Source: Arthrobacter globiformis NBRC 12137
GTDB taxonomy: Bacteria > Actinomycetota > Actinomycetes > Actinomycetales > Micrococcaceae
DNA: 64,000 nucleotides
NCBI RefSeq assembly: GCF_000238915.1
Contig: NZ_BAEG01000092.1
Span: 1 to 64,000 of the forward strand
Direction of reading: 5' to 3'
The position numbers were made by a program, and so were the translations under genes. Of this stretch, positions 25,126-33,960 are shown in pieces. How positions within the stretch are numbered: the stretch's first letter is position 1; every line of letters begins with the position of its first letter. The notes under the pieces are model-generated. The model was not told the origin of the DNA. It made no database searches and saw only the letters and a program-made list of their open reading frames with translations.

Positions 25126-25199
25126 CCCGTTAAACTGGGAAGCGGACGCCAGCGCCGCCGTCGTCAGTTCCAAACTGCAACGAAAGGCGCGATTCCCCC

Positions 25200-26276
25200 G
25201 TGAAGCTGCTGGCCGAGATGTTCACCCTTGCCCCGGCAAACAAGGACCATCACGTCGCCATGCGGTGCGCCGTGGGCGTGTTCGTGCCGCTGATCACCCT
25301 GGTGCTGCTGGGCCGGCTGGACCTGGCGATCTTTGCGTCCTTCGGCGCGTTCACCGGCATCTACGGCCGCGGCGAGCTGCACCGCAAGCGGTTCTTCATC
25401 CAGGTCCGGGCGGGTGCGCTCATGCTCCTGGTGATCCTTCTGGCCACGCTGACCGCCCGCATCGTGCACAACGGCGGACTGTCCCAGGAGGCGGGCATCT
25501 GGCTCCAGGTCCTGGCCACCACGCTGGTGGCCGGCGCCTGCTCACTGGTGATCGCCTGGTGGCGGCACCGGCCGGCCGGCTCACTGTTCCACATCTTCGC
25601 CTTCGCGGCGATCGCGTCCATCCCCAGCCAGCCGCCGCTGTGGGAGTGCCTGCTGGTGTCCGTCGCGACCACGCTTTTCTGCCTGGCCGTTGGGCTGTCC
25701 TCCCGGGTGCTGCGGAGCCGCCGGACGCCGTGGGAGATGCCTCCGCCCGTCCGGCTCACCGCCGAGGAGAAGCGTGCGGCCGGGCTTGAGGCGGTGGGCT
25801 ACCTGGCGGCCGCGGGGCTTGCAGGAACCCTCGCCACCCTCATTGGCCAGCTGCTCGGCTTCGGGCACAACTACTGGGCCATGGTGGCGGCAGTCGTTCC
25901 GCTGGTGGGACGCACCACGCGGCACCGCATTGCCCGCGGCATCCAGAGGATTATCGGCACCGTGCTGGGCCTCATCCTGCTGGCGGGCATCCTGCTGCTG
26001 CAGCCCGTGCCGTGGCAGACGGTCCTGGTGATCGCCATCTGCCAGTTCGGCGCCGAGCTCTTCATTGCCCGGAACTATGTGCTGGCCCAGGTCTTCGTGA
26101 CACCGCTGGCACTGACGTCCACGCTGCTGGTCTCGCCTGCCGCACCCGGCATCCTGCTCCGGGACCGGATCGTGGAGACGGTGATCGGCGCCGCCGTCGG
26201 AATCGCCGTGGTGCTGGCCCCCGCCCTGTGGTCCCGGCTTTCCCGGCGGACCTCGGCCGGGGCGGCCACGCGCTGA
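25200..26276 (+). CDS. FUSC-family membrane protein
   Basis: A 358-aa membrane protein in which two blocks of three to five helices are separated by a cytoplasmic loop (SRRTPWEMPPPVRLTAEEKR). The second block begins with GLAGTLATLIGQLLGFGHNYWAMVAAVVPLVGRTTRHRIARGIQRIIGTVLG, split here for brevity into its motifs GHNYWAMVAAVVP and RGIQRIIGTVLG. This is the FUSC/aromatic-acid-exporter-type signature. Members are linked to efflux of aromatic acids, but no substrate can be named. It starts at GTG 25200 with AAAGG somewhat distant. Confidence 0.83.
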   Translation: MKLLAEMFTLAPANKDHHVAMRCAVGVFVPLITLVLLGRLDLAIFASFGAFTGIYGRGELHRKRFFIQVRAGALMLLVILLATLTARIVHNGGLSQEAGIWLQVLATTLVAGACSLVIAWWRHRPAGSLFHIFAFAAIASIPSQPPLWECLLVSVATTLFCLAVGLSSRVLRSRRTPWEMPPPVRLTAEEKRAAGLEAVGYLAAAGLAGTLATLIGQLLGFGHNYWAMVAAVVPLVGRTTRHRIARGIQRIIGTVLGLILLAGILLLQPVPWQTVLVIAICQFGAELFIARNYVLAQVFVTPLALTSTLLVSPAAPGILLRDRIVETVIGAAVGIAVVLAPALWSRLSRRTSAGAATR

Positions 26277-26292
26277 AGCGCGCGGCCCCTGG

Positions 26293-26754
26293 TCATTCAG
26301 CTACCAGGAGCGCCTGGGGCGCGGCCTGCTTCATCCTGGTCTGCAGCCACCGGATCTGCAGCTCCGAGTCGTCCTCACATTGCTCCACGACGCCTTGGAG
26401 TTCCTTGTCCCGGCCACCCTTGGCTGCCTGCCCCACCATCATCCAGGTGACGTCGATGTGGTTGACCAGCACATACAGGTCCTGCAGGTCCAGCATCAAA
26501 GCCAGCGGACCGGAGCGGACTTCCTTCACGCCGTTGGCCGTCAGCCGGCGCTCTTCCTCGCCCTCGACGTCTTCGCCGTAGCGGCCGATGACCGGCTTCA
26601 GTGCCTCCCGGTGTGCATCGCACTTCTTGGCGAACGTCTGCAGGATGAAGTGCACGTCGGGTTCGTCGCCGTGGCCGTCGGCCACAACCCGGAACGAGGA
26701 CGCCAGCGTGGCTTCCGCCTCGTCCAGCAGTCCAATGTAGACAGGGAGTTTCAT
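26293..26754 (-). CDS. Conserved small protein partner of the molybdopterin oxidoreductase
   Basis: A 153-aa soluble, probably all-helical protein (FRVVADGHGDEPDVHFILQTFAKKCDAHREALKPVIGRYG, seen as motifs GHGDEPDVH and KKCDAHREAL). The His and Glu spacing (DVH..., DAHRE, DVEGEEERR, LQDLYVLVNH) is reminiscent of a four-helix bundle such as ferritin-like or hemerythrin-like proteins. That is a structural guess only. Its ATG overlaps the stop of the oxidoreductase gene by four bases (ATGA), so it is co-translated and may be an assembly chaperone or a subunit. Confidence 0.72.
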   Translation of the reverse strand: MKLPVYIGLLDEAEATLASSFRVVADGHGDEPDVHFILQTFAKKCDAHREALKPVIGRYGEDVEGEEERRLTANGVKEVRSGPLALMLDLQDLYVLVNHIDVTWMMVGQAAKGGRDKELQGVVEQCEDDSELQIRWLQTRMKQAAPQALLVAE

Positions 26755-29132
26755 CGCTGGGCTCCTGTTGCGCGGCGGGATGCGGTGGTGTCCGGAGCCT
26801 TCGACGGGCCGTCGCCGCTGCGCAGTTTTTCCACCCGGACGGCGGCGTTCTTGAACAGCGGCTGCTTGGACACCGGGTCCCATTCGGTGACGGTGAGTTC
26901 GTTCGCGGCACGGTGCCTGCCGCCGTCGGGCGTGTCCCAGTAGCCATAGTGGAACGGCGCGAAGACGGTGCCAGGCCGGATGTCCCCGACCCGCACCGGA
27001 ACTTCCAGGCTGCCGCGGCGGGACGTCACCCGGGCGATGTCCCCCTCCTGGCAGCCGGCGCGTGCGGCGTCCTCCACAGACATCTCCATCCACGGTTCGG
27101 GTGCGGCGCCGTTGAGGCGGCGGCTGCGGCCGGTCTTGGTGCGGGTGTGGAAGTGGTACGCCGTCCGGCCGGTGGTGTAGCGCAGCGGGTACTCGGCGTC
27201 GGGTTCCTCGTGCGGCGGGGTGTAGTCGAGGGCCTTGAGCCAGGCCTTCCCGGGTTCGACGGTTGCCTTGTACTGGGTTTCGCCCGTCGTGGCGCCGGTG
27301 AGGATGTCGTGCCCGAAGGACTCGCAGTACTCCGGCGCGGTGGGGAACCGGGCATCGGTGTACAGCCGCTCGGTGCCGGCGGGCTGCTCCGCCGTGCAGG
27401 GCCACTGGATGCCGCTGCTGCCCCGGAGCTTGTCGTAGCTGAGCCCCGTGTAGTCGCAGGGGCGGCCGCGCGAGCATTCCTTCCACGCCTCGAAGCCGTC
27501 CTCGGGGCCGGACCAGTCCAGCAGCGGCTGCCCGTCCTTGTCCTTGAACCCCATCCGGCGGGCATAGTCGAGGAAGACGTCGAGGTCGCTCCGTGCCTCG
27601 CCCGGCGGATCGACGGCCTTCTCGGACAGGTGGACGGTCCGGTCAGCGTTCGTGAAGGTACCGGTCTTCTCGCCCCACGCAGCGCAGGGGAGCACGACGT
27701 CCGCATACTGCGCCGTTTCGGTGAGGTAGATGTCCTGCACCACGAGGAACAGGCTGTCCCTGCCCAGGATGTGCCGGATCCGCTCCAGCTGCGGCATGGA
27801 CACGGCCGGGTTCGTGGCGGAAATCCACAGCAGCCCGATGGAGCCCTGTTCGACGTAGCGGAAGATCTGCAGGGCGTGCGTCGGCGGGGCCCAGTCCGGA
27901 ATGATCCCGGGGTCAACGTTCCACAGCCGGGCCAGGTCCCTCACGTGCTGCGGGTTCTCCCAGTTGCGGAAGCCCGGAAGGTCGCCGTCGGCCCCGCATT
28001 CCCTGTTGTTCTGGGCAGTGGGCTGCCCGTTCATCTGCAGCAGGCCGCAGCCAGGCTTGCCCAGCATGCCGCGGAGCAGGTGGAGGTTGTTGACCTGGCA
28101 CGCGGACGCGGTGGCGTGGGCCGACTGGTAGAAGCCCTGCAGGACGGTGGAAAGCACCCTGCTTTCGGTGCCGAAGATCTCCGCCGCACGCCGCACGTCG
28201 GCAGCCTCCACGCCGCAGGTTTCGGCCACTTTCTCCGGGGTCCAGGGCTCCACCACGCTGCGCAGCCGGTCCACGTTGGCGGTGTGCTCCGCGATGTAGG
28301 CTTCGTCGATCCAGCCGTTGGCGAAGAGTTCGCGGACCAGCCCGTTCATCAACGCCAGGTTGGTGCCCGGATGAACCGCCAGGTGCACGTCGGCACGGCG
28401 GGCCACCTCGGTGTCGCGCGGGTCGACACACACGAGCTTTGGCGGGTTGGGCCCGTCCAGCCGGTCCAGCACGCGGGACCACAGCACCGTCTGCGTCTCG
28501 GCCATGTTGTGGCCGTACAGGAACACGGCGCTGCACTCATCGACGTCCGCATAGCTGCCGGGCTGGCCGTCGGCGCCGAAGGATTCCTTCAGTGCCGCGG
28601 CGGCCGTGGCCGTGCACAGCCTCGTGTTGCCGTCCATGTGCGGCGTGCCGATCCCGGCCTTGCCGAGCATGCCCAGCGCGTAATACTCCTCCAGGAACAG
28701 CTGCCCGCTGGTGTAGAAACCGTGGCTGAGCGGGCCCTTGCTGGCCAAAAGTTCCCTGCTCCGCGCCACGATGCGGCCCATGGCGGTGTCCCAGTCCGTC
28801 TCCACCAGCTCGCCGTCCACCCTGACCAGCGGGCGGGTCAGGCGGTCCCGGTGATCCTCGCCCTGCCAGCTGCCGTAGAGGCCCTTGGGTCCCAGCCGGC
28901 CGCGGTTCACCCGGTCCTCCCTGCGGCCGCGGATGCCCACCATTTTGCCGTCCTTGACGGCGATGTCGCAGCCGCAGCCGTTGCTGCACAGGACGCACGC
29001 CGACTGCACCCAGCGGTCGACGTCGCCGTCGGTGAGCCCCTCGGCCAGGACCTGGTCCACGCGTTCGGGCCACGCCTGGCCGCTTCCGTGGGGCGTCCGC
29101 TCACCCCAGATGTCTGCGATCCGGTCCGTCAT
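26751..29132 (-). CDS. Molybdopterin oxidoreductase (nitrate reductase/formate dehydrogenase-like)
   Basis: A 793-aa bis-MGD enzyme. An N-terminal Fe-S segment CVLCSNGCGCDIAV is followed by RGRREDRVNRGRLGPKG. The fourth cluster Cys, normally GRLCxKG, is Gly, while an extra Cys sits in GCGC. The Mo ligand is probably the Cys in GNTRLCTATAA, as in assimilatory nitrate reductases. The molydopterin dinucleotide-binding domain at the C-terminus contains RYTTGRTAYHFHTRTKTGRS and FAPFHYGYWD. No flavin or ferredoxin partner, or membrane subunit, is adjacent, so electron partner and substrate are unknown. A palindrome lies 21 bases upstream of the start. Confidence 0.87.
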   Translation of the reverse strand: MTDRIADIWGERTPHGSGQAWPERVDQVLAEGLTDGDVDRWVQSACVLCSNGCGCDIAVKDGKMVGIRGRREDRVNRGRLGPKGLYGSWQGEDHRDRLTRPLVRVDGELVETDWDTAMGRIVARSRELLASKGPLSHGFYTSGQLFLEEYYALGMLGKAGIGTPHMDGNTRLCTATAAAALKESFGADGQPGSYADVDECSAVFLYGHNMAETQTVLWSRVLDRLDGPNPPKLVCVDPRDTEVARRADVHLAVHPGTNLALMNGLVRELFANGWIDEAYIAEHTANVDRLRSVVEPWTPEKVAETCGVEAADVRRAAEIFGTESRVLSTVLQGFYQSAHATASACQVNNLHLLRGMLGKPGCGLLQMNGQPTAQNNRECGADGDLPGFRNWENPQHVRDLARLWNVDPGIIPDWAPPTHALQIFRYVEQGSIGLLWISATNPAVSMPQLERIRHILGRDSLFLVVQDIYLTETAQYADVVLPCAAWGEKTGTFTNADRTVHLSEKAVDPPGEARSDLDVFLDYARRMGFKDKDGQPLLDWSGPEDGFEAWKECSRGRPCDYTGLSYDKLRGSSGIQWPCTAEQPAGTERLYTDARFPTAPEYCESFGHDILTGATTGETQYKATVEPGKAWLKALDYTPPHEEPDAEYPLRYTTGRTAYHFHTRTKTGRSRRLNGAAPEPWMEMSVEDAARAGCQEGDIARVTSRRGSLEVPVRVGDIRPGTVFAPFHYGYWDTPDGGRHRAANELTVTEWDPVSKQPLFKNAAVRVEKLRSGDGPSKAPDTTASRRATGAQR

Positions 29133-29152
29133 GGGGGTCAGCCTCCAGGATG

Positions 29153-29166
29153 GTAAGTGAACTTAC
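29153..29166. promoter_or_regulatory. Palindrome GTAAGT-GA-ACTTAC upstream of the oxidoreductase
   Basis: A perfect 6+2+6 inverted repeat 21 bases upstream of the oxidoreductase start codon (29132). Its size and symmetry fit a TetR- or MarR-type operator located at or just after the transcription start. No regulator gene adjoins it. Confidence 0.5.
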
Positions 29167-29295
29167 TGTCCCTAGGTTACCCGCCGCCGTCGCTGGCGGA
29201 AGCGGCTGGCCCATGGGTGTCCGACGGCGGCCCCGGCCCGGTGCCGCGGCGACCGGCCCGCCCCGGGCCGCTCGTGGGCTGAGGGCCGGTTCCGT

Positions 29296-30666
29296 CTAGG
29301 AACGCCCGACGTCGGACGGCTGGCCGGGTGCCGGCGCGATGGCATGGGGGACGGTCACCAAGGCCAGCAGACCCAGCACCGCGGCGCCGGCGAAGACGTA
29401 GAAGCCCCACGGGTAGGCGATGCCGGCGGCCACGAGCGTTCCGGTAACGGCCGGTCCCATGATGGCGCCGAGCCGCCCGACGCCCGCGGCAAAGCCCAGG
29501 GCCGTGCCGCGGAGCCGGGCCGGGAAGAGCTGGCTGACCCAGGCGTAGACGAGGACCTGGGAGCTGAACACGAAGACGCCGGTCACGAACACGGCAGCGT
29601 TGAGCAGCAGTTCGCTTTGGACCTTGATGCTGAGGGCGGCCAGGAAGAGGGCGGATAGGCCGAACCAGAGGAGCACGATCTTCTTGGTGCCGTGCTTGTC
29701 GGCCAGGATGCCGGCCACGATCAGGCCCACCACGGCGCCCACGTTAAGCACCAGGAGCAGCACCAGGCCCGTGCTGACTGTGTAGCCGGCGGAGGACATG
29801 AGTTGCGGCAGCCAGGTATTCAGGCCGTAGACCAGCAGGAGCCCCATGAATGATGCGACCGCAATTCCCAGCGCAACCAGCGGATACGGCTTGCGCGTGA
29901 GGTCCCGGAAGCTGGCCCGCTCGCCGGCCTGGTCGGCCAGCAACGACGCCGGCGCAGCCTCGGGCTCGGCCGCCGGCACGGCGATGGGCCGGTGCGTCCG
30001 GGCGGGGCCGGCGCGGCGGGCTTCTGGGGCGGGACTTTCGGCGCGGTTGGCCTCGGCATCGTTGATTGCCGCTGGCTCCGCGTGGACGGGCGGCAGGGTT
30101 TCCGGCAGCCGGAACCACAGGAACGGCACCAGCACGAACCCGGCAAGGCCTCCGACGACGAACATGATGCGCCAGTCAGGCACCACCAGGATGGCCAGGA
30201 ACGCTGTGGCCACGGCGCCAACGTGATAACCGGTCATGGTCCGGGTCGTGGACTTGCCGGCGGTGCCGGCGGGGGCGTAATCGTTCATGTAGGCCAGGGC
30301 AGCGGGCAGGCAGGCTCCGAGTCCCACGCCCGCGAGGAGCCGGAAGATGCCGAACATGGCAACGTTGGGGGCAAAGACGACGGCTATGGTGAAGAGCGAG
30401 AACCAGGCCACGCAGGCAACCAGGAGCCGTCGGCGGCCGAAGCGGTCCGAGAGAGGCGCGATGAAGAGCGCCCCGATGCCAACGCCCACCAGCGAGATGG
30501 TGGCCGCGTAGGTGGCCCCGATGGCGTCGAAGCCCAGGTCCTGGGTCTTGATCAGGGTGGGAATCACGGTGCCCAGCACCACCAGGTCGAAGCCGTCCAG
30601 CACCATGGCCAGCCAGCAGAGCCAGACGGGCCACTGGGAGCGGCGGGCAACAGGGAGCGTTGACAT
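29296..30666 (-). CDS. MFS transporter, aromatic acid:H+ symporter (AAHS) family
   Basis: A 456-aa importer with the AAHS hallmark DGFD in the first helix (LAMVLDGFDLVVLGTVIPTL), the motif APLSDRFGRRR and a central loop after LPETLPP. The family includes PcaK and BenK, which import 4-hydroxybenzoate, protocatechuate or benzoate. GAGG precedes ATG 30666. It is divergent from an IclR regulator that is followed by pobA, so 4-hydroxybenzoate uptake is the best guess. Confidence 0.9.
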   Translation of the reverse strand: MSTLPVARRSQWPVWLCWLAMVLDGFDLVVLGTVIPTLIKTQDLGFDAIGATYAATISLVGVGIGALFIAPLSDRFGRRRLLVACVAWFSLFTIAVVFAPNVAMFGIFRLLAGVGLGACLPAALAYMNDYAPAGTAGKSTTRTMTGYHVGAVATAFLAILVVPDWRIMFVVGGLAGFVLVPFLWFRLPETLPPVHAEPAAINDAEANRAESPAPEARRAGPARTHRPIAVPAAEPEAAPASLLADQAGERASFRDLTRKPYPLVALGIAVASFMGLLLVYGLNTWLPQLMSSAGYTVSTGLVLLLVLNVGAVVGLIVAGILADKHGTKKIVLLWFGLSALFLAALSIKVQSELLLNAAVFVTGVFVFSSQVLVYAWVSQLFPARLRGTALGFAAGVGRLGAIMGPAVTGTLVAAGIAYPWGFYVFAGAAVLGLLALVTVPHAIAPAPGQPSDVGRS

Positions 30667-30708
30667 GGGAACCTCATCGTTCGGGTAGAAGCGTCACATT
30701 CGACATGA

Positions 30709-30764
30709 GAGTTGTATCACCGCCGGGTGTAATCTGGGACAACTCAAACCATTCAATGGAAGCG
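30709..30764. promoter_or_regulatory. Divergent control region with inverted repeat and CCATTCA box
   Basis: Arms GAGTTGT (30709-30715) and ACAACTC (30739-30745) form a 7-bp inverted repeat with 23 nt between them. Beside it is CCATTCAATGG (30749-30759), part of a 16-base box that matches 13 of 16 positions of one upstream of pobA (31544-31559). This suggests an IclR operator for autoregulation and control of the transporter. Confidence 0.55.
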
Positions 30765-30772
30765 AAAACGCG

Positions 30773-31522
30773 GTGGCCAATTCAGTCTCGGGGGACTCGG
30801 TGGTGGACCGCGTTGTGCGCGTCATTGCGGCGTTCCCGGCCGGCGTTACCGTCCTGCAGCTGTCCGAGCTGGCCGAGCGGGCGGACCTTCCGCTCACCAC
30901 CGCCCACCGCCTGGTGCGGCAGCTGGCCACGCACGGCCTGCTCGAAACCAGCCCCGGCGGCTCCGTGCGGCTGGGCCTGAGGCTGTGGGAGCTGGTGAAC
31001 CGTAATTCGCCGACGCTGGCCCTGCGCCAGGCAGCCATGCCCTTCATGGAGGACATCCAGCACGTCCTGAACCAGAACGTGAATCTCGCGGTGCTCGACG
31101 GATGGGAAGCGCTTTTTGTTGAGCGGCTGTCCCGCCGCGGATCCGTGGCCAACCGCGCCCAGATCGCGGGCCGGATGGCAGTCCATGTGTCGTCGGCCGG
31201 GCTGGCGCTGATGTCGCACCAGCCAAAGCACGCCCAGGCCGAATACCTGGACCAGTTCGCGGACCCTGCCGGAAAGGTCAGCCGCGACGAAGTGCGCGCC
31301 GTGCTGGCCGAGGCTGCCAACCAGGGGTATGCCGAACTGGCCGGTGTGATCGATCCCGACACCTGGGGAATAGCTGTCCCCGTACTGGACGGCCAGAAGC
31401 GCGCGGTGGCAGCGATCGGCGTCGTGGTTCCGCTGCGGGAGATGCGCATGCAGGCGCTGGTGCCGGCGCTTCAGACGGCGGCGCGTGGCATCGCGCGGCG
31501 GCTCGCTGAGGGCGCCGGCTGA
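30773..31522 (+). CDS. IclR-family regulator of 4-hydroxybenzoate use
   Basis: A 249-aa IclR protein with an N-terminal winged helix (VVDRVVRVIAAFPAGVTVLQLSELAERADLPLTTAHRLVRQL region, residues about 7-50) and a GAF-like effector domain (VNLAVLDGWEALFVERLS, AVHVSSAGLALMSH, LDGQKRAVAAIGVVVP). It starts at GTG 30773. It is divergent from the AAHS transporter and 130 bp upstream of pobA, the usual setting of PobR/PcaR-type regulators. The ligand is probably 4-hydroxybenzoate or protocatechuate, by context only. Confidence 0.88.
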   Translation: MANSVSGDSVVDRVVRVIAAFPAGVTVLQLSELAERADLPLTTAHRLVRQLATHGLLETSPGGSVRLGLRLWELVNRNSPTLALRQAAMPFMEDIQHVLNQNVNLAVLDGWEALFVERLSRRGSVANRAQIAGRMAVHVSSAGLALMSHQPKHAQAEYLDQFADPAGKVSRDEVRAVLAEAANQGYAELAGVIDPDTWGIAVPVLDGQKRAVAAIGVVVPLREMRMQALVPALQTAARGIARRLAEGAG

Positions 31523-31541
31523 TTCTTGCACGGGCGCACGC

Positions 31542-31559
31542 TTCCATTCAGCGGAATCG
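31542..31559. promoter_or_regulatory. Putative IclR box upstream of pobA
   Basis: TTCCATTCAGCGGAA (31542-31556) has TTCC...GGAA dyad symmetry and, continuing to 31559, shares CCATTCAnnGGAAnCG with 30749-30764. It lies about 95-110 bases before the pobA start, consistent with an activator site. Confidence 0.5.
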
Positions 31560-31652
31560 TTGTAACGCCGACCACACTCCCCGGCGCACACTGTTAGCCA
31601 GCAAACACCTTCCGCCCGGACTCCCGGGCCACGCAACGGAGCGAGGAACACC

Positions 31653-32897
31653 ATGGCACGACAGATCATCACCACCCAGGTGGCCATTCTGGGCGCGGGC
31701 CCTGCGGGACTCATGCTGTCCCACCTGCTGGCCAAGGCCGGAATTGAATCCACCGTGATCGAAATCCGCAGCCGCCAGGAAATTTCCGAGACGGTCCGCG
31801 CCGGCATCCTGGAGCACGGCACGGTCAATATGCTCGTGGAGGGCGGCGTGTCCGACCGCGTGCTGCGGGAAGGAGACCGGCACGACGGCATTGAGCTGCG
31901 GTTCAACGGCGAAAGCCACCGCATCGACTTCAAGGAACTCGTGGGCGAGTCCGTCTGGCTCTACCCGCAGACCGACGTCTTCATGGACCTCGCCGCCCGC
32001 CGGGAAGCCGACGGCGGTGACGTGCGCTACAGCGTTACCGACACGACCATCCACGACATCGAGGACAAGCCCAAGGTCTGGTTCACCGATGCCGACGGTA
32101 TTGAGTTCGAGCTGCAGGCCGACTTCATCGCCGGTGCCGACGGCTCGCGCAGCCACTGCCGTTTCCAGATCCCTGAGGCGCACCGCAAATGGTACTTCCA
32201 CGAGTACCCCTTCGCGTGGTTCGGCATCCTTGCCGAGGCGCCGCGCAGTTCCGACGAGCTGATCTACGCCAACTCCGAGAACGGCTTTGCCCTTATCAGC
32301 CAGCGCACCGAGACCGTGCAGTGGATGTACTTCCAGTGCGACCCCAAGGAGAACGTGGCCGACTGGAACGATGAGCGGATCTGGGCGGAGTTCCGCAGCC
32401 GGGTCAACGGCAACGGCTTCGAGCTGAAGGAAGGCCCGGTCATCGACAAGATGGTCCTGCCGTTCCGCAGCTTCGTGCACACTCCCATGCGGCACGGGAA
32501 GCTGTTTCTCGCCGGCGACGCCGCGCACACCGTGCCGCCGACGGGCGCCAAGGGCCTGAATCTGGCGATCCACGACGTGAAGGTGCTGTTCGAGGGGCTG
32601 GACAGCTACTACAACAGCGGCTCCACGGCCCTGCTGGACTCGTACAGCGACCGCGCCCTGGACCGAGTGTGGAAGGCCCAGCAGTTCTCCTACTGGATGA
32701 CCACCATGCTGCACACCCCTGCGGATGCCGGCGACTTCGCCCGGGCCCGCCAGTTGGGCGAGTTGAAATCCGTGGTGTCCTCGCGGCACGGCCAGGCGTA
32801 CCTTGCCGAGGCCTACACCGGCTGGCCGTCGGCCTACATCCCCGTGCCGCCCGCGCCGGGCGGACCGCCACACCCGGCGTCCCGCCGTCGGGCTTAA
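31653..32897 (+). CDS. pobA: 4-hydroxybenzoate 3-monooxygenase
   Basis: A 414-aa class A flavoprotein hydroxylase. It has the FAD dinucleotide motif VAILGAGPAGLMLSHLL, the DG motif region IAGADGSRSHCR, and GDAAHTVPPTGAKGLN. Substrate-loop features such as YFQCDPKE and the C-terminal YWMTTMLH match PobA. It converts 4-hydroxybenzoate to protocatechuate with NAD(P)H and O2. It is slightly longer than the usual 390-395 aa because of a Pro-rich tail. Protocatechuate ring-cleavage genes are not in the window. Confidence 0.95.
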   Translation: MARQIITTQVAILGAGPAGLMLSHLLAKAGIESTVIEIRSRQEISETVRAGILEHGTVNMLVEGGVSDRVLREGDRHDGIELRFNGESHRIDFKELVGESVWLYPQTDVFMDLAARREADGGDVRYSVTDTTIHDIEDKPKVWFTDADGIEFELQADFIAGADGSRSHCRFQIPEAHRKWYFHEYPFAWFGILAEAPRSSDELIYANSENGFALISQRTETVQWMYFQCDPKENVADWNDERIWAEFRSRVNGNGFELKEGPVIDKMVLPFRSFVHTPMRHGKLFLAGDAAHTVPPTGAKGLNLAIHDVKVLFEGLDSYYNSGSTALLDSYSDRALDRVWKAQQFSYWMTTMLHTPADAGDFARARQLGELKSVVSSRHGQAYLAEAYTGWPSAYIPVPPAPGGPPHPASRRRA

Positions 32898-32907
32898 GAT
32901 CGGGTCC

Positions 32908-33939
32908 ATGGAAGCCATAACCATCATCGGCGGCGGCATCGCCGGCCTCGCGCTCGGGGCCGGCCTGGACCCGGAGCGCTTCGACGTGACCATCCACGAG
33001 CAGCGGCCCGGTGTGCCGGCGGTGGAGACGTCGCTGGCCATGTGGCCGGAGGCGCAGGCGGCCCTGGCGGTCCTGGGAGTCCTGCCGCAGATCAGGGAGG
33101 CGGGCGCGACCCTCGGCGGGATGGCCTTGCGTGACGCCACGGGCACAGCCCTGATGGCACCCGAGGTGCGCGGGGTCCTGGGCGTCTCCCGGGCGGACCT
33201 TATCCGGATTCTCGACGGCGCCGTGCCCGCATCCGTGCGCCGCGTTGAGGGCAGGGTTGACCGCATCCCCGCTACCGGACCGCTGGCGTCAGGCCTGCTG
33301 GTGGGGGCCGACGGCGTCCACAGCGTGGTCCGCCGCTGCTTCTGGGGTGCCAGATCGCAGGCAAGGCTGACGCCGTACCTCGCCCTGCGCGGCGTCCTTC
33401 CCGAGCCCGTCCAGGCCGACGCCGGCGGGGAATACTGGGGACGCGGGCAGCTGTTCGGCATCACGCCTGCGTCCGGCGGCAGGACCTACTGGTACGCCTC
33501 GTTCCGCTCAAACCTGGGACCGGCAGGCCTCGATGCGGCCGAAGCGCTGAAGCAGGCAAAGGAGCGTTTCGCCGGAAGCGCGCCGGCCGTCCGGAAAGTG
33601 CTGGAGCTGGCCACGCCAGACGCCACGCTGGCGCAGCGGGTCTGGACCACGCCCAACCTCGGCAGCTTTGTGCGGCCGGGCGCCGTGCTGGCGGGTGACG
33701 CTGCGCATGGCATGACGCCCAACCTTGGCCGCGGCGCCTGTGAGGCACTCGTGGACGCCGTCACGCTGGCCGAACTCCTCAATGCCCGTCCGCCGGAGGA
33801 CGCGCTGAAGGCCTACAACCGGCAGCGCACCCTCAAGACCCAGCTGCTGCGGCTGGCCTCCTCCGCCATGGCGGGCGTGGCCCTGACAGAACGGGCACAG
33901 CCACTGCGCGACGGGCTCCTGAGGCTGGTTTCCCGTTAG
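32908..33939 (+). CDS. FAD-dependent monooxygenase
   Basis: A 343-aa class A flavin monooxygenase with the N-terminal GGGIAGLALGAGL, the DG motif (LLVGADGVHSVVRR) and AGDAAHGMTPNLGRGAC. It resembles salicylate or 6-hydroxynicotinate hydroxylase-type enzymes but is short, and its substrate is unknown. It starts 10 bases after pobA at ATG 32908 and is probably co-transcribed, so a phenolic acid substrate is plausible. Confidence 0.87.
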   Translation: MEAITIIGGGIAGLALGAGLDPERFDVTIHEQRPGVPAVETSLAMWPEAQAALAVLGVLPQIREAGATLGGMALRDATGTALMAPEVRGVLGVSRADLIRILDGAVPASVRRVEGRVDRIPATGPLASGLLVGADGVHSVVRRCFWGARSQARLTPYLALRGVLPEPVQADAGGEYWGRGQLFGITPASGGRTYWYASFRSNLGPAGLDAAEALKQAKERFAGSAPAVRKVLELATPDATLAQRVWTTPNLGSFVRPGAVLAGDAAHGMTPNLGRGACEALVDAVTLAELLNARPPEDALKAYNRQRTLKTQLLRLASSAMAGVALTERAQPLRDGLLRLVSR

Positions 33940-33960
33940 AAGCCGGACGACGGCGGCTCG

